DNA of 64,000 nucleotides from Trogon surrucura (GCA_020746105.1 CM036619.1:54172635-54236634), one strand, 5' to 3'; counted from the stretch's first letter, positions 1-14,183 are shown. Program-made: numbers and translations. The notes: generated from the sequence alone by a model not told the origin.

Positions 1-820
1 CAGGCTCTCTCCCATCCTCCCACAGGGAAGAGCACACACACGTAATGGCTCCTGCTTGCTGTTTTCCTGAATGAGATTTGGATTTTGGTTTCTGCCTTGT
101 TTCTTCTTCCCCTTCAGCTCTAATTTTGGTGACAGAATGTGGAGTTCATGAATGTTATTTCCAAAAGTAAAGCAACCTCAGACATTAAAAGGGAGGTTTG
201 GAAGTCTCACATGTAGACCTAAACCTCTCTCTTTTGCAAGGCTTGGATAGTTTGAACTGCAGAAGAAGTAAGAGTAGAATGTGAACATGCATGTTTCGAC
301 CTGCAGACATCATCTTTTCTTCATTCCCACCTCTGAGATATGGCCTAGAGAGCTGTAAAAGTCTCTCTGAATCATTAAAAAACACATCCAACAACTAGTA
401 ACTTTTAGAAAAGACAAAGATACCTCCTCTTTCCAGAAAAACCTCAGCAGAGGGATCTTCCTCTGCTGGTATAAGCCAGCAGAACTGCTAACCCAGAGCC
501 TTCTTGTTCAGGCTTGCCAAACGGTGATTGCTCTTTTGGGAAGGAGAGCAAAAGGAGACATGACCTTGGCTGGACTTCCCTTCTATGTGCTTTTACCTCA
601 AAATAAATTAGCTTGGATGTAGGAATTGATCATGACTGCATCAGCCTTGTTCTGTGCATAGTTTTAGGCTGATTAGTCTGTCTAGCTCCCTGGTGAAACA
701 CAGATTCTCTTATGGGCTTGATGTCTGACAGAGAAGACCTCATCATTGATCTCATGGAGCTGCACAGAAAAATACCTTCCCTTTCCACCACCCCTCTGGA
801 TTTCCCTTTTGGTTACTCAC
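1..820 (-). other. DLGAP1 intron, partial, 3' of exon 4
   Basis: This stretch begins with the donor gtgagt of the fourth coding exon (minus strand). I see no exon, RNA gene or recognisable repeat in it. Short open frames here lack family resemblance. Confidence 0.7.
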
Positions 821-1061
821 CAGTACTGCTCTGGATGGTCCTCACTGTGGTGGTAGTACGTGGAGGAGATGAGGACCGCAGTGATATGCACTCATCATCC
901 TGGGAACAGCCCTTCTCAATGGCTCTGACGTAGCTGTGGCTCCTCATGCGGAAGCAGCCTGGCATTGGCAGATCCAGAGCCTCCACTGCTTGAGATTCCA
1001 GTTCGCTGAACACCGACTCGCAGACAGATTCGAACTGACCATTCACCTCCATCTCGCTCAC
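821..1061 (-). CDS. DLGAP1: DLGAP1 fourth coding exon, codons 450-529 (GKAP repeat 5)
   Basis: The 241-base exon begins VSEMEVNGQFESVCESV, runs through ELESQAVEALDLPMPGC and the fifth GKAP repeat FRMRSHSYVRAI (about 486-497), then GCSQDDE and a Ser/Thr-rich SLRSSSPPRTTTT segment to QSST. One base (G) of the next codon is left over, so the exon ends in phase 1 and must join an exon starting with two bases of that codon, which lies outside the window. The acceptor is tctttgtctgcag before 1061 and the donor is G|gtgagt after 821. With this exon the window contains all five GKAP repeats; the C-terminal GKAP homology domain and PDZ-binding tail are not included. Confidence 0.95.
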
Positions 1062-3886
1062 CTGCAGACAAAGACTGGGCAAGTTCAGTACAGGTAGGCA
1101 CCAGCCTACCCTGTACAAACACAAGCTACAGTGGCACAATGGCCAACAGCTGTTAAAAAGTCTCTTCATGCATGAAGAACATGTGAATGGCACACAAACA
1201 CATCACATTTTACAAAGCAACAGTTTTAAGGGAAAAAAAAAAATCATAGAATCGTAGAACAGTTTTGGCTGGAAGAGACCTTCAAGATCATCCTTTGTCC
1301 TAGCCCTATCAACACTGCTAAACCGTGTCCCTCAGCACAACATCCACCCATCTCTTAAACACCTCCAGGGATGGTGACTCAACCACCTCCCTGGGCAGCC
1401 TGTTCCAATGCCTGACAACCTTCTCAGTAAAGAAATTCTTCCTCATATCCAACCTGAACCTCCCCTGGTGCAACTTAAGGCCATTTGCCCTTGTCCTATC
1501 ACTCTCCACTAGGGAGAACAGACCAACCCCCACCTCGCTACAACCTCCTTTCAGGTAGTTGTAGAGAGTCATAAGGTCTCCCCTCAGTCTGCTCTTCCAA
1601 AGTCCCAAAAGGGGAGACTGAGGCTTCAGGCAGAGATTCAGGAGAGTTTATGTTCTTCATACTTGCTGAGACTGGTGGGAATCTGGGCGTCCTAATAGCA
1701 GCACCTGCTTTATCTCGCCCTGAGTCCCTAGCAGAGGTTGAACCTCTGGCCATTATGACCACTACCCTGACAACTAAAAATCACTCTTTCTTTGGAGAGT
1801 GAGAAAAAAAATGCAAAAGAAGGCAGGCTTAACCCCAGCACACAATCAGTGCAAGCCACAGGCAAACACAGTAACAAACCCGAGGATTTGGGAAGTTTGA
1901 GGGTAGAAGAGGTAATCAACAGCTGGGAAGGGGAGGCTGATAAGGGAACCAGCTTTGCTGCAGAGGAAAAATGTATAACTACATCTCTGGGCTGACTCCT
2001 TTGGTTGTGAGCGAGAGGCAAGGGAATTCTTAGACCCTTTGTGGAGCAGACACTAGGTGGTGACAAAGACTTGCACTCACACAGGGTTAAAGAACATTCA
2101 AAAAAATGTGTGACTTTGCTGCAGGTCTTACAAACCTTGAAACCATTTATCTTGGCTTAATTAGTAATGGATGCTCATGTTTCTAAACCGAGAATAGAGC
2201 CCTGAGCTTGGCATTAAAGCACGGTCATTATCACTACAGGAAACATGCATATGGAAATCATCACAGGAGGATTTTGTTAGTTTTCAAGCATGCAAAAGCC
2301 AAGATTGCACGAGAAAACAAGGCTATGTCAAGGTAGTAGAAAAAAACATTGGAAATTCTTTTCCAGGATGAATTTTACCATGGAAAACATTGTGCTATTT
2401 CTACACATAAATGGAAATGGAAATTTTGAAAAGCAGAACACATTTTTTTTCAAAAGGAAACTGCTTAAAAGATCATGGAAAACTAGTGGATAGAACATCA
2501 TAAAGAACATCCTACAGTGATGGAGAATAGTCATATCTCCAAATAAATATCTCTGAATTAATGCTTTTAAAAACACACACCTACTTCTTCATATTGGCAA
2601 ATAACATTGACTCTTTGGCAGACAGCTTTGTGTAAGTGTTAGGTGCCTCATGACATAAGTAATCTAACCTGATGTTCATATAGTTGCCTCTGAAAACTGA
2701 ACTTCAGTGCTGTTTCCTCCTAGATACATCCTGACCCTCCTTCTAGAGGATCAGCCCATACTGTGTGCAAAGTGCCTCACTATAAAATACACCAGTGAAT
2801 ACTCTGAGGTTGCAATATCCAAACGTTGAATACTGCAGAAATTCAAACTACAGTTCCATTCTGAATAGCACATGCATTTGTTACAGCCACAGCTGAAGTC
2901 CTGGCATCAGTGCTGTCAAGCGTTTTTTTTGACATTGCAATGACATAACATGTCAATAACAAAGGGCCAGTACCTGGCACCACAAATCCTGCCCAGCTGC
3001 ACTTCTGGACTAATGTAAAAAAATTATTTTATTCAAGTGATTTATTCAAATGACCATCCTAAGCAAACAGGCCAAGAATCATACCAAGGAGCTAGAGGAT
3101 TTAGCAGGTGAACTACTAGCCCATTAACCTGTGGAGTGCTGCATTTTTTTCAGATCTGTCCCTCACCAATTCAAGTGTACAAGTATATATGCAAAGATGG
3201 GCTATTTTATGATGCCAAAACTCATAAACTGAATGCGTCACTAAGGTATTTATCTTTTTTATAGTTCAGAATAAGCATGACAAGATCTTACAGAATTTCA
3301 GGGCTTATAATACTGTTGCACTCAATACATATACTGCGAGATTTCTACTATATAGGTGAAAATTTCAGAGGTACATAGCGTTAAGAAAGTACACAGTAGC
3401 ACAAAGAAAGCTTTAAAAATTCTAATAAACTACCAATAAAATAGTGAAATACCAATACTACAGACTTCATTTTTGTTAGCATCTCACTTAGCATGTGAAC
3501 ATGTTCTTTTTTTTGGAATGGATTTCAGATTCTAAGCACAAGATCCTTAAGAGAACCCTGTTTAAAGATACTGTTGATGAGCACCTACTTTTGGTGAAAA
3601 GAAAAATAAAGAAAAATAAAAAATGAGACTGCTCCTTCAAACAAATTGCATGTTGTGCCACTCATCCATTTGCAAAGGGCAGGTTATGGCATTATCAAAT
3701 GTTACCCTCTCAGAACCAAGACTGTGCGGAAACATTTCTGTTTTCCTAAAAATGTTTTGAAAAACGTGTGGCACGCAACAGTCTGATTCCACTTAAAGCA
3801 AAATCAAATTTCTTTCATTTCAAGGTCACAGCCAGTGCTCAGTATGGTGGCTGCTCTCCAGGCTGCCGCAGGTGTGTGTCGCTCAC
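1062..3886 (-). other. DLGAP1 intron between coding exons 3 and 4 (2,825 bases)
   Basis: The intron runs from gtgagc at 3886 to cag at 1062. It contains one CR1 copy (about 1243-1604). The rest is unique AT-rich sequence in which I recognise no gene, RNA or further repeat. Confidence 0.85.
1243..1604 (-). mobile_element. CR1 retrotransposon 3' fragment
   Basis: The plus strand begins with atcatagaatcgtagaac, the reverse complement of a CR1 octamer tail, followed by the conserved ggctggaagagacc block. Translated on the minus strand it gives the CR1 ORF2 C-terminal signature with RLRGDL, RKNFFT and [16 protein letters not shown]. The copy is 5'-truncated like most CR1s. It is relatively diverged, for example lacking the usual TRGNG motif. 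Confidence 0.9.
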
Positions 3887-4064
3887 CTGACTGATGGTGC
3901 TCATGGCTCTCATGTAGCTCTCGTTGCGGGAGCGAAACTTGGGGGATGTCAGCAGCCCTGCGGGGTCCAGGCTGTCCAGGCTCCTGTTGATGGAGACTTC
4001 GCTCACTGCCCTCAGGTAACTGTGGCTCCGGATCTGAAGCTTTGGTGAATGTTCGCTGGATATC
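3887..4064 (-). CDS. DLGAP1: DLGAP1 third coding exon, codons 390-449 (GKAP repeats 3 and 4)
   Basis: The 178-base exon supplies the last base of Lys390 and then ISSEHSPKLQ through STISQ (391-449). It carries two more GKAP repeats, IRSHSYLRAV (about 401-410) and FRSRNESYMRAM (about 433-444), joined by a linker containing SLDSLDPAGLL. The family role is phosphorylation-dependent docking to MAGUK guanylate-kinase domains at the postsynaptic density. The acceptor has a long pyrimidine run ending ccttccag before 4064, and the donor reads CAG|gtgagc at 3887/3886. Input phase (two bases of Lys from the previous exon) and output phase 0 both match neighbouring exons. No stops or frameshifts are seen. 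Confidence 0.96.
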
Positions 4065-6811
4065 CTGGAAGGATTGGGAGGAAAGAAAAAAAAATTTTTT
4101 AAAAATAAATAAACAGATATTTCATCAAATCTAGATGGCCTCACCAGAAGGGGGATAAAGAAAGGAGAGGACCAGCCGTAAGATTGGTAGCATGATCCTA
4201 AACATGTCAGCTAAACATCCACATCTTGAAACGGAGTTGGTAGGGCCCGTAGAGGCTCTATTCCTCTAAACTGTTGCTCCTCTGCAAAAACCTGGTACTG
4301 ATCAGACCTGCTGGTGCTGTGACTCTGGCACCCATGTATGTACCTCTGTACTGGGGCTGCTTCTTGTGGAGCTTTCAAGGGTGTAGGGGCAAACAGGGTA
4401 TGCAGATCATACACAATGTGCAAAGGCACTCATCATACACCATAATCTGGGAAATCATTCCAAGAACTGAGGGCACCTGATAAGGTTTGATGTGCTTTAA
4501 ATTTTATTTTATTCCTGCATTAAGCTGAAAGTTGAGAAAACATAGGCTAGGGAAATAGCTTTACATGACTTGATGTCAAATTAGAAGTTTAAAACCCATA
4601 GTTATATTTCTGAAGTGATAACATTTCCCAACGTTCCAGTACAAGTGACAGGTAATACGTACAAGTAGTCAGAAACAAACAAAAACACCTCCATAGGTAA
4701 TATGCTTAAACTGCAGTAGTCCTGCCATGTGTGCTTAGAGTCAATTAGCAAAGGTTATAACCTGTAGCTGCAATCCACCTGTCCTCTGAAAATGCTGGCT
4801 AAGCGCTGTCTTCATAATCTGATGTGAATCACAAAAAGTGATCCATGTACTGTCTCTTATGCTATACAATTTGTTTAGATATTTCTTTTTAAACAATCAA
4901 AAGTCACAGTACTGGAAAGGTGATTCTTTATTGTTTTTATTGGGATATCTTTAATATTCTCCAAGTATTATGAATTAAACAAAATGCTAACTACATTTTC
5001 TGGTTTTAAATGTAAATCTTACATTAATCTTTGCAGATGTATGAAAAAAAATTGTAACCTAATTACAGACTTAATCTTAGTTCCCTCGTCTTCAGAAATA
5101 CATACACAACTGACCTGAAAGAAGAGAATCCATTTCATGTCTAATTCCTCAAGCATTTGCAGATATTTTGTATTCAAGTAGCTAATGATGGTAATTAGTA
5201 TGAGCAATTTCCCAGTGGCAAGCACAATTCTGGTAACTGTCAACGTATTTTAGGAGGACAATTCCATTGTGTAATTGCTCACCTAAGTAGTTCAGAAACT
5301 GGGTCTGTTTCTGAATGGTACAACATCATAATAAAATCTAGGTCATCTCTACAAGACCATATTCTCTGGATGCTAATTACCTGCCTAATAAAAACAGGTA
5401 AACTTATGCTAATTTTTCAGTATTCCTGTTACAAGACGATAAAGCCTTTGCTTGCCATTTTCACTGTGCGTATGGTACAATACTCCCAGCAGTCGTATTC
5501 ATATGCTTTGACTCCTTATGCCATTTGATTCCACATGACAAAAGTAGAAATCTTTTTAGACATCATAATTAGTGGTATTTCAAACTTAAAAAAAGGAGAG
5601 AAAATAATGAAAAATGACAATTACTTGTGGTTAGCTGTAATATTTTGATAACTAACATTAACTGTGGAACTCTTGGACAAAAATTTCCTGTCTGTTATTT
5701 GGTACAAAAAAAAAGAAATAAAAAATTTTAAAAAGAGATAAAATAGAATGAATAATTCAACAGACAATTTTTCAGATGTATGTGAGCATCTTCACCATCC
5801 TGCAGATCTGTAAAGTGATGAGCATTGCCTGAAATGCATTTCTTAAGTTAATTCAAAATGTATTTTATGAATATGTTTTGAACAGTTTGCTGCCAATATG
5901 TGACATGCAAAATTCAAATATGCTTGATTAGCTGCCAGTTAGTCAAATACGTCACCTGGGGCTCTCACTGTTCACTGATGAGCTGAGCTCACAAGAACAC
6001 TGCAGCACATCACCAAATTCAGCGTACAGCTATTGCAAGAAAGAAATTTGCAAGTAATGAGGCAGGTGCCCTTTGAAGATTTGAACCAGTATGACAAGAT
6101 GGAGGTACCCACAGCAGCAAGATTTTGCTGTCGCAGCCAGAGTACAGATCAGATCAGATGCTCCAAGTGTCATGGAAACCCATCACAAAAGGTATAGAAA
6201 TTAATTTTCTGTATGCATTAGTACTGCATAACAACATTTTCCCAACTATGCTTGAAAGAAGGGCATCCATCCATGAGAGTAAATATTTCCCTGTTGTTTC
6301 AGATGTGGGTGATCAGCACAGCTGCCTTCTTTCTTTTTCTGACATGTTTTGTTCCTGACTATACGACTGGCCAGCTTGACATATATCTAGAACTATATTT
6401 TACAGGTGGCCAGTTATCTTAGCCCGCACATACTTCCCATCTGTTGTATAAAACAGACTACATCGGCAGCTGTTGAAGGAGGTGAGTCCTTGCTTACCGA
6501 TTGCTACAATCAGTGTTTCACTAGGTGTAGTCACAGGGGAAAAAAAAAAGAAGAAAAAGGATTTAAAGCATAGTCAAAGAGACCTCATAAAGTTTACATT
6601 TATAATGGTTACTACCACTCTTACAGCTGTGTAATAAATTGTCACTGTATTCTACAGTACACTTTAATGAACAGCTAAAATGCCACTGGAAATTTTGAAA
6701 ATATTCCATTTAGGAATAAATCTGGCTATGTATGACAGGAGGAGATCTGAATGTCTAATTTATCTTCTCAGAGTTACTGTTACCAATAATCTGTAAATAA
6801 GAATATTATTT

Positions 6812-6880
6812 CAATGTCCCTTCCAACCCCTAACATTCTGTGTTTCTGTGTTTCTGTGATTCTGTGATTCTGCGATTCTT
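6812..6880 (+). mobile_element. CR1 3' tail remnant
   Basis: The segment reads caatgtcccttccaacccc and then a TGTTTCTG/TGATTCTG octamer array. Only about the last 70 bases of a CR1 remain, in plus orientation. Confidence 0.8.
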
Positions 6881-9800
6881 CCTTAAGGGTTCGACTCCGC
6901 CTTCTATTTATTCTGTATTACCTAAACTTCTGTTTGTGCCGTCATAATTTCCCCAACTAAGTATGACAGACAAGGGACTGAGTGAGACTTTGAGCCAGCT
7001 CTCTGGCCAATACAAAACAGTCTGTAAGCCCCACTCACTGCATCGGATGTAGTAATTGGCAGAAGGAGGATATGAATTATTAAATATCTTGAATGAGCTC
7101 CTCAAGCATGCCGCACCATGGTGTGACATCGATGCTGGTGTGACAAGGCACAAGTGTTGAAAAATAGTCCTGAACTCAATGCTGGGGCCCTCTCAGAGGA
7201 GCTTATGCACAGCTCATCCTTACTGCTGTGGTAAAAGAGAGATTTTTGCCTGGGAGGTTTCTAGTTCTTTGTGGATACACGATGTGATGATGTTGGTTGA
7301 AGCAGCACTTGGTGAGCTTGCTGCTTGGAGAGCCAGGCGCGTTTTGGGGCTGAGGCATCCCCTAAGGCAACGTGCTGCATTTGCAGGTGGCAGGTCCCCA
7401 AACTGGCTGCACCATCCTTTTTCCCCACACTGCTGCCCTTGCCTCAGGCCTCACCCCAGAGGACGGGGGCATGGCCACAACAGCAACACGCCGACAGTGC
7501 ACGGGGCGAGAGGAATAGCCCTGCTAGACGTGTTTTCCAAGAACCACACCAGGAGACATCAGGAGAAGAAGATGGCTTTGGGTTTCTGCTGCTCTGCTGG
7601 CTACTGCTGTGCATGTCCCAAAGGGGACACACTGTGACTCAGGGCAGGTTGAGGTACTCACCCTGTGAGTGTAAAACGCTACTGAAAGCCCGTGAGGGGC
7701 TCTGAGAGGCAGGAGAATGTTCATTTAAGCAGAAAATGTGTTTTAGCAAAACATCTAAACCAGAAGCTGTTGTAGGTGTGTAAAGCAAATCTTTAAGCTA
7801 CCTTTGCATACTGCTCTTCGATTTCTGCTCTGTATGTTTCAGATACAATGAGGCTGATTCTACTGTTTTATTTCAAATGAAGAAATGAAAAAATTTGAAA
7901 GGTACACACTTAATCACCCTTTCCACTGCTACTACATACATGTTAAGAAATACTTTTAACCTACTGTAACATATGTGCTTGTATTTACATGGTCTTGATT
8001 CAGATGGGAACACATTTTGGTCCTTAACTTGTTTAATTGACTATTTGCAGAGTAAGGAGTTGATTAAGAAAGTCTGAGAGGAGCTAGACTTGGCTGCTTT
8101 GCTCTGGTTTGTACAGGGAGGTCTGAGACAGAGGCAGGAAACAGTCTCAGACTTGTGCCCGACTCAGACGATTGTCTAGGTTGAACAAAGGGGGAAGGAA
8201 AATTATACATAATCTTTAGATACTGCCTTGTCATTTCTGACTTGTATATACTGGCCACAATAATGTACTAAAGGGTTTAAAATGCAGTGTTAGCATATTA
8301 AATTCAAATAGTTTTGAACATATCCCTGGAAGAGCTCGTTTGCCTTCAAAATGTCTTTCAAATGCCAAAGAGAAGGTAGGCAACAGTGATTTACATGAAC
8401 AGGCAATTTTAATTTTGAACATTTCCTTTTAATTTAGGAATGCACAATGCACTCTGTTGTATGTGTGCTCTTTTTTTGGAAAACCACCTTCATTTATTGC
8501 ATTTAATTTCTGAACGAAAAAGAGTAATGATGGCTGTTTTTTTCCACCTGTAGGTCAGACACAATATAAAATCATGTTCCAATGAAAAGTAGTCCTAAGA
8601 CTGTATTGTCTTCTGCAAGTTTGGCATTCAGATTCAGAGCACAAGGTGCAGTGTTGTGCCAGATGGGTACTGTGCTCTGCCAACAGAAAATGATAAAGCA
8701 GAATAGAAAGTCCAGAATCATATCCTGAATACTTCTGGAAACCAGCAGGGGAATATGCTAGAATTTTCCTTTGACCAAAAGGAAAGCCTCCAACATCACA
8801 CCACACGTAACTCACAATCAAGCAAAACCCACCACTAGTGCTAAGTATCCTAGCTCTCATTTTTGTAGCCTACAATGGATAGTTCAGTTCCCTGGGGCTT
8901 AATTATCCTTGACTGAATGCCCCACCTCTGGCATGGCTGATGGGCATATCCAGCGTACATTTCTGTGCTTCATTTTATTTGCATTTTAGTGTTGCTGGAA
9001 GGTAGAAAAATCCAGTGCAGTCTGACACAAGGCAAACACTGAAGGATATCAGGGATGCACATGTACAGAACAAAGTCATTCAAGTGCATCTGTCTGATCC
9101 TGGTCATGACATGGGTCACCAGGCTGGGTAATTTGATCATGTTGGCATCTATGTTCTGCTGCTTTTCCAGTGCAACGAACACAAATCTGTCATGCTACCG
9201 GTGGAGACAAGGGCAGCACGTAAACAGTTTTGAGCATTCTCATTCTCACTTTTCTGGATTTTGATGATCCCTTTTTCTAGTTTTGGTTATAATCAAGAGA
9301 ACCTCCTCATGGGGATTTCCTACCTTGAAGCTAAAAAAATCATAAAACGTCTCTTCAAGTCCTTAATGTACTGCTAAAGTGTCAAACGTGAGAAAGAAAA
9401 AACTAAAACTTGGAGACAACAAGAAAAATTTTATCTGCTGAAGAGCAATTCAATATTATCGGCACAAAGCTAGCACTTGCTTCCTTTTGCATTATAAAAG
9501 ATGCCACTACTGGACCACAAATTGCCCTGACTGCATGGACCAGTCAACACATACCACAAAACGACATGAGATATGCCTGTGTCACAGGGTTTGTCACACA
9601 GTGAGAGAGGTAGAAACTGCAGTAGGGTGTATTTGTCTGGCTGATTTTTCAGATACTGGTAGGGCTGCAGAGGAAAGCATTTTAAAAAAAATAAATTCAG
9701 AAGTCCACACAGTTTGGTGTCATGCAGCTCTCAAATGCGTCTATCTCCATCTATTGTGGGGTTTTTTTGAGTAAGCACATGGTGTCCTGCCAGAGAGCTC

Positions 9801-12160
9801 CTGTTTGATAGAGGGCAGCAGGAACTGGATCAACACTTTTCAGTAGCAAATGCTTTTAAAAAGCCCAGTCTCTTTCAAAACTCTCCCCATCTGGCTACTG
9901 CCAGCTTCAGAATCAGCCATGGAACCACTTCTTTGTCATTTTATTACAAACCTGCTTTCCTCTCAAAGGACATAGAAGCTGTGGTTTGTTTACATTCTCT
10001 TTTAGGGCTGTGGAGGTATTGAGGTTGTATGGTCCTATTTAAGAGCAATCTTTAACTGTTAAAATGTGTGCAAACAAGGCTGACTACCGCAAAAAAAAAA
10101 GTCACTTACACATTGAAACAAAGCTTCCTCTTTATCTCAAAGTGCTGTATACAATAAAAAAAATCCACCCACAAACAGGCTAATGAGTTGAAGGAACATT
10201 TCCCATGCCATTGACATGTTGTATCTTCTCCCTGCTTTCTAGACATGGTGAAAGAACGGAGCATAGCACGGAAGGAGCACATAATGCTATGTGCTATTGA
10301 GTTGGTAAGAGAAGCAGATGGAAGATGATGCAGGCATTATACAATTCTCTTTAATCAGAAAGCTGGTTCACATGCTGCTGCTGATTCCCGTGTCGGGGGG
10401 GGTGTGTGTGTGGGGAATAGTTATGAGCACTCTTCTGTTCCACCCTGGAGAGTGAAGAGATGCTGAAATGTAGCAACAGTTCAACCCAGATGAACCAGCT
10501 CAACCCAGTGATGCCAGGGTAAGCTGTTTCTGTATAAAAACACACATTTTTTGTTTACACTAGGAGAGAAATCCATCCTCTCTCGTAACACCTAGGAGAG
10601 TAAGTTGTAACATTTTTGAGAGTGCCCAGCTTGAGAAGAGTAGCGTTCTTCTCAGAAGATCCTCTGAGGAAAGCTGTGTGCCTTAATATCCCCTCTATTT
10701 CCAGTCTTACTGAGTACACGCTCCAATGGGTTTTTGGGGGTCCTTGGTTAGGAAAAGATGTCTGAACCTAGACCACATGTGTGACGCAAGGCACTTGCCT
10801 TTCTCAGCATGAGTCTCCTTTGGGCTGGCACTAATCATTGCAGGAATGAGGTGCTGCTCATCAGCAGAGAGATATATTTACCTAAGCTGGAAAAGCTCTT
10901 GCCTTGTATCAGATACAGCACTAAGAAAGAACACTGCCTGAAGGCCTGAGCAGGGCTCCTGCCTGGAGCCCTTTGGTTCCTGCTGCGGTGAGGATGAATC
11001 CTTTGCTGCTCTCTCTGTAAAAGCCCTCTAACACTGCTTTGATGAGCTCTTTTTGCCAGCACAAAAGTCAAACCCTCCTTCCTGCGGAGGACACTCCTTT
11101 AGCCCCCCTTGCCAAGGCCAGGCTCGCCCATCTGATCTCACACCACTTTCTCAGTTATTTTGGTGCCACCTGTTCCCACTAGTGAGACTCAAAAGTCATT
11201 CACAGTCTGCTCAGATAAAACTCTTATTTCAGTAATACAAGCATTTCGGTCTGCCTGCCAGCCACCTGTGAACATGCGTGTAAGGGCAAGCCCTCCAAGA
11301 AGAAGGGAAGGAGATGTCTTCAGGTCCACTCAGGCACAGCTCCTGGCATTGGACATGGACAGCTTCATTGCCACTTCTGTAATTGCTGCTGTTCTCACAA
11401 GTGAGTCAAATCAGACTGTCATTTTCCTTCTCTCAGATGTCTGGTAGCATACTCAAAACATTCTCCCGCACATCTGCAGATCTGCACTTCCTGATGCATT
11501 TGTTGTGAGAAACTTGAATCTCTTAGTCTGTACTGATATTAAGCTTACTCCTACTCAGAATACTGACAGACAGCTTTTTTTTTTTTTCAACCTCAGGGTA
11601 TCTGGATCAAGATATTCCCCACTGTAGTCCTTAGACTATTCTACAAAAAAACACCTCCTCCACAAACTCAGATCTCACCTGCTTAATTTAATTTTCAGGT
11701 CTCCCCATTCATACCTTAAAACTCTGATTAATTTTGCCAGAAGAAAAAAATGGAGAATTATAGATCTTTGCCAGACTGCAGGAGGAAAGCAGTTACTTTT
11801 CAGGAATGTCACCCGGCTGTGTGCTGAGCTGGTTGCACAACCAGCCCTCCCTGCTTAGCACCGCGATTTATGCAGGAGCTCTGGCTTCTTCCTGGGAGTG
11901 GGAGGAGAGCGCTCCATCTCAGCTAAAAGGCATCGTCTGGGCAGATTTCCTGTAACTGAAAATCCTCCTGTGCTACTCCAAATTACAATATTGGGCAGTA
12001 TTTATCTACAAATAACGTTTTATAGGTAAATAATAAAAACGTATTTGCTGTTGAATGTCACTGCAGTGTTTATTTAAGAGCAATCTTTCCTGACATACTG
12101 CACTGCTTTTTCAGTGTTCAGTGCCCTCAATTCCACAAGGACCTGAAACCAAGGCATGGT

Positions 12161-12580
12161 CATAGAATCATAGAATCATAGAATCATAGAATCATAGAAT
12201 CATAGAATCATAACGTGTTGAGTTGGAAGGGACCTTTAAAGGTCGTCTAGTCCAACCACCCTGCAGTGAGCAGGGACATCTTTAACTAGATCAGGTTGCT
12301 CAGAGCTCCATCAAGCCTGACCTTGAATGCCTTCAGGGATGGAGTCTCCACCACCTCTCTGGGCAACCTGTGCCAGTATTTCACCGTCCTCACAGTAAAG
12401 AACTTCTTCTTCCTAATGTCTAATCTAAATCTACCCTGATCTAGTTTAAAACCATCGCCCCTCATCCTACACACTTTTGTAAACAATCCCTCCCCAGCCT
12501 TCCTGTAGCACCCCCCCAGGTACTGGAAGGCTGCTATAAGGTCTCCCTGGAGCCTCCTCTTTTCCAGCCCCAAAACACTG
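12161..12580 (-). mobile_element. CR1 3' fragment with expanded octamer tail
   Basis: About six catagaat octamers (12161-12212) precede the gttggaagggacc block. The minus-strand frame shows LEKRRLQGDL, a [17 protein letters not shown] segment and [14 protein letters not shown], a CR1 ORF2 C-terminus of a different subfamily from the copy at 61446. It is 5'-truncated near 12580. Confidence 0.92.
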
Positions 12581-14124
12581 CACGGCCATGAGCCTGAAAG
12601 CGCTCCCACATGCCTGCTTCTGAGTCACCTAGTTCAAAGACGTTTCCAAACATCTAGGCTGTATGTATATACATTTCCCAGTGAGATTAGGAACATGTCT
12701 TACTTTTGCAAGTCAAAACTTACTCTAAAACCTTCCACATAAAAAAGCAGCCACCTGCATTTTCCAAAAATGCATTTTACATGTGCAGCATTTTTTCACT
12801 TCCTATTCAGTCCTCCTGCATTTCAAAAGTTTCAGTTATCCACTAACAAATAAAAAAAAGCAATTTCAACATCATTTGTACTGATGTGCAACACAAACCA
12901 AACTGCTGGAGAAACTCTGTAAAGCAAGCACATTTCAATGCAGTGAGGAGGGTAAGCTAGTAACTCTGCAAGTGAGAAGGGAAAACTCCCAAATCCAACT
13001 AAAGCAAGGGGCTGAGCTCACCTTCTTACATCTCTGAGTAGTAGCACTACCTCCAGATGAATGACTGAGAAAGAAAGGTTCCATACAGGGCAAAAGCATG
13101 CTACCTCACAAATGCTGCATCTCACCTGCCGTGGGTGTGCATTATTTCTTGACAACACCTTAAAATTTTTGACCTGGCCTGTAATATGTGCTGGTCATGA
13201 CTGAATTTTCCCTCCTCCTCTCTTCCTATGACTTCATTTTGAAAGACCATGTGTGTACTCTTACTAAGCGGCTATTTCAGTATCCTCTATTTTAGCTCAT
13301 TTGCATTTGAAGAACACTGAGCAGTTTAAAATGCCTGAAGACTGTTTTTTCTTCTTTTCTAAGCAGGTACTTCTAAATTACTATTCTCCTGACACCTGGG
13401 AGATGGTGATTTAAAATGGGATCCAGCTACTCCTGATGCCACAGGGGTTGAGATGGGAATGATAAGACAGAGCAGTGACCTTCTGGATAATTCTACAGCC
13501 AGCTTCTCAAGCTATGTCTGGATAAATATAGCTTGGAGCTCAGATGTGACTTGTAGCTCTCTCTTCCTGATAAGAAACCCAAAGATTTTGGGGAAAACTG
13601 TTCAACTGGGAGTTATCAATGGCTAAGATAAAATCCTGCAACTTCTTCTGTCATACCAAAGAGGCTGGAAATACTAACTTTTATTCTATATTTTTACTTA
13701 AAGTAGGATCGAGAATATAAGTAAATTAAAAAATAATGGTATGCAGTAGGGTTTCTGGCAAGTTCTCTACTGATTCTCTTGGCAACAGTTTGCTGGGCAG
13801 CAGTTTGAGGTTTTCCCTTTTGTCACTGCTCTTGCACAGCAAAAGTGATACCCCAGAAGAAGGGAGTTTTTCCCTCCATGTAACTTTACCAGAGCTATTC
13901 CTCAGAAAAGAAGGAGCTGCTACCACTTTCCCTTCAGGTGCTTTTACATCAAAAGAAATCCCTCAAAACAAAACCAGTTAATTCAAAAAACTTAGTTAAC
14001 CATGTGTATTTTATAACTCTCTCTTTCAATTCCAAAGTCTTTCCAGCTTTGTTCTGCAGTGATTACAAAAAAAATTGTCGTTTGTACTGAGATACAACAT
14101 GAAGTGATAACCTGTTATTTCTGG

Positions 14125-14168
<44 letters not shown>

Positions 14169-14183
14169 ACTTATCTATCTATA
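14125..14183. repeat. TATC microsatellite
   Basis: Eleven perfect TATC units occupy 14125-14168, followed by a short imperfect extension (ttatctatctata). It lies deep in an intron. Confidence 0.97.

Noticed and set aside
6886..6900. Perfect tRNA box-B-like sequence ggttcgactcc after a CR1 tail
   Set aside because: No T-stem pairing and no tRNA body around it; the CR1 tail lies upstream rather than downstream, opposite to SINE order. Probably coincidence.
7179..7705. Overlapping plus-strand frames of 152 and 126 codons
   Set aside because: Both lie in a local GC-rich patch where stops are scarce, in competing frames with no recognisable protein features.
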